Shown here: one piece after another, positions 59,146 through 64,000 of the stretch
How positions within the stretch are numbered: the stretch's first letter is position 1
Layout: every line of letters starts with the position of its first letter
DNA from: Mastigamoeba balamuthi
Taxonomy: Eukaryota; Evosea; Mastigamoebida; Mastigamoebidae
Assembly (NCBI GenBank): GCA_902651635.1
Contig: CACRSC010000068.1
Location: 201,146 to 265,145 of the forward strand
DNA length: 64,000 nucleotides
Direction: 5' to 3'
The notes under the pieces: generated by a model
What the model was told of the DNA's origin: nothing
The model's input: the letters and a program-made list of their open reading frames with translations, nothing else
Databases searched by the model: none
Made by a program: the position numbers and the translations under genes

Positions 59146-60577
59146 ATGGACGAGGTGTCGCGCCTCAGGGCAGAGCTCGCGGCAGAGAGGGCAAGGCGGC
59201 AGGAGGCAGAGAGGAGGGAGCAGATACGCCTCCTGGAGGCATTCCCCGCAGAGGTCCAGTTCTCGCACCCGACGACCCAGCGCAGGTGCATCGTCAGTGG
59301 CACGCGGGGCCAGCTGCACCACATCGTACCCCTCGCACTGTCCGGTCAAGAAATCGTACGTGCACTCTGATCAGTCAATTGTTGGGGTTCGGGGACAAAT
59401 TGGACCGCATTTGGTGGCGTCTAATGCAATCTTCTCTTTGCGTACAGTACACAAAGGCGCTCGAGTTCATCAGGTCGGAGCAGCTGCCCTTTATGGAGGA
59501 TGCAAACTGGCCTGGGTACATGATCAGGGAGGGGCCTCTCATCTGCCTGGCGTACGAGCCAAGTCCCCATCAGCCCCCACACCGCACTCTGTCATCTTCT
59601 GTGTATGTACTGCAGGTTCGAGATCCACAGCGCCCTGCACAACGGGAGTGCCACTTTTGATCAGCTGCCAGGTCCCAGGGGCATGTACGTCGACGTGCGT
59701 CTGAGGTGGCTCGAGGGACCTGTAAAGTCTCTGGCCACCGTGATTCGCAATGTGCCCAGCGCCGTGGCCACACTGATGTGCATGAACCTCGCCGCCAAAA
59801 CCCAGTGCATGACGTGAGTGACAGTGATTCTCTCTGACAGTCACTGCGAATGTCCTATTCTCACATGTCCAACACTGTGCAGTCAGAGCACAGGCAGCAG
59901 CAAGACCAGCAGCAGCCGCCACTCAGCAAAGCAGCTGCCCTTGCAGAAGGCTCCTGCTCCCGGAAGCAGCGAGGTCGTCAGGGTCAGCCTGCAGTGTCCT
60001 GCCCCAGATGTTGCCAGTGTTCCAGATGACAAGCCTCTGGACGAGACCATATCCCAACCACCTGCCAATGCGGACACGGAGAAGGTGGAATTGCCAGAGG
60101 AAATGGAGTATGACAGCAGTGAGGCCGAGCTCTTGCCTATGGGGGATGCCAACGTCAGTGACAGCAAGGCGAAACTACAGCAGCAGCATCAGAGTAAGGG
60201 TCCTTACCTCACGGAGCATGTTCTGGCCCAGCTTGAGCGTGCCGAGGGTTTCTCTCCGAAGTACACACTGGAGAAGTTTGTCTTTGGGAGCAACATGTGA
60301 GATGAGATACTGCAGCAACAGCAGCAACTGTGGGAGGAAGCGGGAAGGAGAGAGAGAGACATACACACATGACACTGCTCACTTTTTCAGTGTGCTCAGA
60401 ATCAATGAAAAACAGTGCAACAAACCCCTGATCAGGACCTTCCTTGCATTTGGCCAGGGCTTGAGGGATCATGTAGTGGCATGTCTTGGGACTTATTTAC
60501 TTCTGTTCCGCAATTCCTACTGGAATCTACTGACAGATAAATGCCAGGGAGCTGAAACAGAATTTTTCATTTTGTGA
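59146..60577 (+). CDS. Unknown protein, possibly fast-evolving
   Basis: Five probable exons: 59146-59355, 59448-59551, 59616-59813, 59883-60297 and about 60392-60577. Joins keep frame. An earlier stop at 60300 applies if the last intron is not removed. A coiled coil opens the protein (MDEVSRLRAELAAERARRQE), then a globular part (PTTQRRCIVSGTRGQLHHIV; YTKALEFIRSEQLPFMEDAN; FEIHSALHNGSATFDQLPGP; YVDVRLRWLEGPVKSLATVI), a Ser/Gln-rich acidic linker and YLTEHVLAQLERAEGFSPKY. No family recognised. Codon bias weakens toward the 3' end. It lies between the two NRPS-like copies, next to a transposase remnant, so it could belong to the mobile segment. Confidence 0.55.
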
Positions 60578-61800
60578 TAAAATATCTTCTGACTCAGTAT
60601 TTTTTTGAAAACCGAGTGCTGCCTGTAATTATGAGAAGGAAGAGGACCTGTACCCAGCTCTTCATTCCATGCATCGTACTGGTCGAAGCTGATCACTGTG
60701 TTGCTTCAGAACAATATCAATTCATATTTCATTTTTGATACTCCTTTGCAGAAAATCTGGCAGTCGAACTGAAACAAGTGGCAAAGATTCAAGAAATTGA
60801 GATCAACATTTCGTACTTGTTTCACCTTTATTTCCAGAATTTATCAAAAGTTATTAGGATGCCTCTCTTCAGCAAGAAAAAAACGACAGAGAGGAATGCA
60901 GCCATAAGAGCTTCACATAGGGGTCCTCGTTCTGTTGATGGATTCCTGGAAGCAAAAAGCACATTCTCCGAGTGTTTACTGCATCAGGACCCTTCTATGT
61001 GGTTCTTCCAAAATACAGAGACCAGAAGAACAAAAATGGCAAGAGAAGGTAAGAACTGATTTTAGGATGCCCAACAAGAGGACGACCAGAGACTCCAATC
61101 ACATAACTCTCATCCCACAGTCTGGGACACATTGTATCAGACCTCGAGAAGCAGGTAACTTAACTTGGTCATGATAATTCAGCCTATCTTCTGAAGATAA
61201 TTTCCTGAAGGAAGGAAATAATTGTATGCAATTGATTTAACAAGTAACATTACAGTGTCTCTGTAAGAAGTGAAACATTAAAGGAAATGAAAACCCCTTA
61301 GGGTTTTTCAATGCTTAATCCTACTTCTCTGCAGGAGACCAGGCTCGAATTGCACGCTGCATGTATTCTCACCTGTCATCACGGTTGTTTTCATATCTAC
61401 ATAATTTCTTTTGTAGTAATGAATAAAACAGGGATATTGCAAGCTTAACTGGATTATCAGCACGAACAATCAGTCATGTTCACAAGGGAATAAACTTCCC
61501 TGATCTGCTATCTGAGCAACAAGAGGAACAAGCAGAGGAGGCCCAAGAGAGACCAATTTGCCAAGTGGCCAACCAGTATGTATGATTTTTCTCGTTTTTG
61601 TCTTACATTTATTTAGCTGAGACTGCAGAGAGAATTTAAAAATGGCTTCTCTCAGTCAGTGCTGTGCAGTCTGGAAGAAAGACACTACGGATTTCTGAGC
61701 AAGCATTGTGTTCAGATTGCCAACAACCTGCAGGTTGCAGTGGGGCGCGGTTTTCAGCATCTAGATGAGCATAACATGATGCTACATGGGTATCTGTCAG
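60578..61800. other. AT-rich stretch without gene
   Basis: GC falls well below the window average. Short open pieces (INFPDLLSEQQEEQAEEAQE near 61490-61550) may be upstream relics of the transposase. No terminal repeat recognised. Confidence 0.45.
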
Positions 61801-61837
61801 ATATCTACTAGAAAGTGGGAGATCCTAGCAACTCAAA

Positions 61838-63242
61838 GTGGGAGAATCTATTTACGCTACCATCCCCCTCCAGACCACGTCATGCTGCGAGCTCGAGGCC
61901 CTCCTTGCCGACTACAATGCAGCAGTGAAGAACCAACACGAACGCACCTCGAGGGTGAAGGAGGACACTGCCACAGAGCAACCACCACATGGGATGGTGG
62001 ACATTTTCCGCACCTCTGAGAAGAAGGGGTGGTGGAACGTGATACTCTGCAAGCTCGAGCCTGCCAAGTCCCCGATCAACACCGTGCTCCCTCTGGACCC
62101 CAACCCCACATGGCAAGCATGTTTCTCTGGGCTTGGTGGGTCTCCACACCCAATTGGCCAATTGGCCCAATTGGCCATTTGCCTCACCTCCCACACAAAT
62201 CTTGGGCAGATTCGACATCATTCCTGGCCTGTGTATTCTGGGCCCTCTTCCCGTCTGAGGCCATCAAGTACATCTCAGACCAGCTCACAGAGGTCACCAA
62301 CATCGACTGCAAGGGTGCAAGAGGGCCACAGACCGTGATCTCAGAGGATGAGGTCCAGTTCCTCATCTGGGTGATCGTCTTTGCGATTGCTGAGGGGCCA
62401 GGTGTTGCACACACCCTCACAGAGTATCTTCAGCTTAGAGAGGGCCGACCTGGTTGGGTGATACACCCATTCGAGTGGAGTGCTGGAAGCATCTTTTGGG
62501 GCTTTTCAAGGCAGTTAATACAATCTGTCTTTCCAACTACTTCTCAACCTCATTTACCTGGTTCTGGAACCTCCGTGGTCTGTTGTGGCCTGCCTTTGAT
62601 GAGAGAATCGTTGACTTCACAGGCTGGTTGCCGTTCTCTGTCCACATCAAGCACAAACCCAACCCTGATGGTGCTCTTGTGTATGTCCTATGTGGGGTGA
62701 CAACAGCCACAGGGATGCCCGTTCCCATTCTCTTTTTGCCAAACTTCTGTGTGGACAGCAGTGGCCATGGCCTCTCTTCAATCATGACACTGGAGCTTGC
62801 CTGCAACTCAATCAAAGAGTGCCAGAGGGAGGGCAAGCTTCCTTGTTCTGTTTGTGTGATGGCTGATGCAGCATTTAGCAATCTGAAAATGATGCAACAC
62901 CATTACCCTCGTGTGTTGTTCATCATGTCATCACAGCAGACTGACTAAAAGCTGCTTCTCCCACTAGCTATCTTCTTCTTCCCCTCAAACCCATTTCCGG
63001 GCAGCCAGCAGGCACAGCAGCACATGCAGAACAGTGATGCATCAGAGAAGGAGCTGAAAGACGATGCACAAGTCCGTATCTATGTCAAACACACCATTCT
63101 AGCAATTGGCAATATGATTCCTGGCATTATCAGTGCAGTCACAATGATACACGTGCAGAAACTGTGTGGTAACCACGTGGGTTACCCACTGATTATTGCA
63201 GTACCGTGGAACTGCAGCAATAGGTGGAATATAGACTTTTAG
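61838..63242 (+). mobile_element. piggyBac-like DNA transposase remnant
   Basis: Pieces in plus frames read like a DDE_Tnp_1_7 (piggyBac) transposase. The first piece (from 61870, LEALLADYNAAVKNQHERTS) joins the next across a likely intron (62136-62209), giving STSFLACVFWALFPSEAIKY and LTEVTNIDCKGARGP. One frame change near 62455 leads to the core piece: FDERIVDFTGWLPFSVHIKH, then ALVYVLCGVTTATGMPVPIL and VMADAAFSNLKMMQHHY. This parallels the piggyBac order DE.MVPFKGR...QYIP.KP, then a later D before the FF/F.S motif. A last piece spans 63024-63242. I see neither TTAA-flanked ends nor inverted termini. It appears inactive. Confidence 0.55.
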
Positions 63243-63384
63243 ACACTTGTCTGAAAGGACCTGAGAAGCTGTTCAAGAGTGCATTTCTTTTGTTTTTGTC
63301 ACTATCCACCTCGAGTTCCTCTACAACAGGGCTGAGAGGATGTCAAGATGCCTTTGAAAATGGAAAACGCTGGCTGCCTCTTCG

Positions 63385-63562
63385 AGCCATTTCGTTGTAG
63401 CCCATCAATGGGGATGTGGATGAGGGAGCAAGAGCAAGGAGGGACCCAGGTGGTGTACACATCTCTGCCTATGGTATATTTCTTGCCTTTGTAGGTGTGG
63501 GGGCGTTTCTGCAGTATTACCCCCTACGATACGTTTACGGCCGTGACGAACGCTGCCGGACA
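63385..63562. repeat. Right copy of the direct repeat
   Basis: Matches 58289-58475 in the same orientation, including the 3' flank and the last codons of the two NRPS-like genes. The two copies bracket about 5 kb that includes the unknown gene and the transposase remnant. Confidence 0.85.
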
Positions 63563-64000
63563 GCTGCTGCGCGAGGCCGCTGCCGCCGATGCACCGCTCG
63601 TCGCCGTGTAGCCGCTCGACCCCCTGGTCCTCAGCAGCAGCGACACCCCGTCGATCCAGCACCAATCCCCCGCCGGCCTCGCGCTCCTGTTGCTGCCGCC
63701 GCCGCCGCTCGCGCTGCTGCTGGCCGGGCGGTGCTCAGCGGGCCTCCCGCGGGCCTGAGCCACGAGCTCGGCGACGCTGCGCACCGTCGCCGAGAGGATC
63801 AGGTCGCGCGGGGCCACGTCGACGCCAAAGTACTTGGCGAGCGCGCGGGCGAGCTTTGGGGCGTCGAGGGCGCTGGCGGCGCCGCCGAAGAGCCTCTCGG
63901 TGGCCGCGACGGGCGCCGGCAGCGACAGCACGCGCTGCACGACCGACATCACCGCCGCCTCGTCCTCGGTCTGCGCCTGCTCCCGCTTGCTCGGCGACGA
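63524..64000 (-). CDS. C-terminal carrier domain of an NRPS/adenylate-forming-type protein (5' part beyond window)
   Basis: Open from the right edge to a stop at 63524. The sequence reads TEDEAAVMSVVQRVLSLPAP, then VAATERLFGGAASALDAPKL, LARALAKYFGVDVAPRDLIL and TVRSVAELVAQARGR. This is the helix pattern of a phosphopantetheine carrier domain as in nonribosomal peptide synthetases and related reductases. The attachment-site motif, normally G-G/D-D/N-S-L, reads GGAASAL: the Ser is kept but the preceding acidic residue is lost. A Ser/Gly-rich tail follows. Activity is uncertain. The enzyme type cannot be settled from the fragment. Confidence 0.65.
   Translation of the reverse strand, partial: SSPSKREQAQTEDEAAVMSVVQRVLSLPAPVAATERLFGGAASALDAPKLARALAKYFGVDVAPRDLILSATVRSVAELVAQARGRPAEHRPASSSASGGGGSNRSARPAGDWCWIDGVSLLLRTRGSSGYTATSGASAAAASRSSCPAAFVTAVNVS

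Overview
The window is eukaryotic nuclear DNA. It has spliced protein genes, many short GT-AG introns, a Pol III tRNA gene and no operon structure. Real exons are GC-rich with strongly G/C-ending codons, which I used to tell coding strands from shadow reading frames. The gene set combines a ciliary intraflagellar-transport subunit (IFT144/WDR19), RGS signalling, SRPK, START, F-box and RCC1 proteins and a Qc-SNARE with anaerobe-type oxygen-defence proteins (a rubrerythrin with an N-terminal rubredoxin domain, and an OsmC-type protein). This suggests a free-living, flagellated, oxygen-shy protist. A mastigamoebid-like amoebozoan fits best, but that is an inference.

Layout. 0-12 kb: START/F-box protein (-, runs off the left edge), tRNA-Val(GAC) (-), SR-protein kinase (+), snapin-like coiled coil (-), rubrerythrin (+), secreted thrombospondin-repeat protein (+), Nudix hydrolase (-). 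12-14.3 kb: a weakly modelled, probably broken multi-pass membrane protein gene. 14.3-30.6 kb: membrane protein (-), a protein with four tandem C2HC-type finger-like units and a long coiled coil (+), Qc-SNARE (+), RCC1-repeat protein (+), Cys-rich protein (+), unknown protein (-), OsmC protein (-), glycerophosphodiester phosphodiesterase (+). 30.6-32.6 kb: an AT-rich island with no gene. 32.6-42 kb: F-box protein (-), a long coiled-coil protein with a degenerate class III nucleotide-cyclase domain (-), bZIP factor (-). 42.8-57 kb: IFT144 (-), a predicted N-myristoylated protein transcribed divergently from it (+), an integrin-alpha-like FG-GAP surface protein (-), and a sensor-HAMP-RGS receptor (-). 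58.3-64 kb: two direct copies of the 3' end of one NRPS-like gene flank an unknown gene (+) and an AT-rich stretch with a piggyBac-like transposase remnant (+). The right-hand copy runs off the window.

There is no pathway cluster; neighbours are functionally mixed. The closest thing to functional grouping is the head-to-head pair at 48.25-48.35 kb and the two adjacent surface/signalling genes at 50-57 kb. The most unusual items are the membrane receptor that joins a prokaryote-style sensor and HAMP module to a eukaryotic RGS domain, the seven-loop FG-GAP protein with CSPG-like repeats, the repeated C2HC-type unit, the cyclase domain lacking key residues, and three introns with the same AAG|GCA donor. 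Exon limits are hand-read and approximate where stated.
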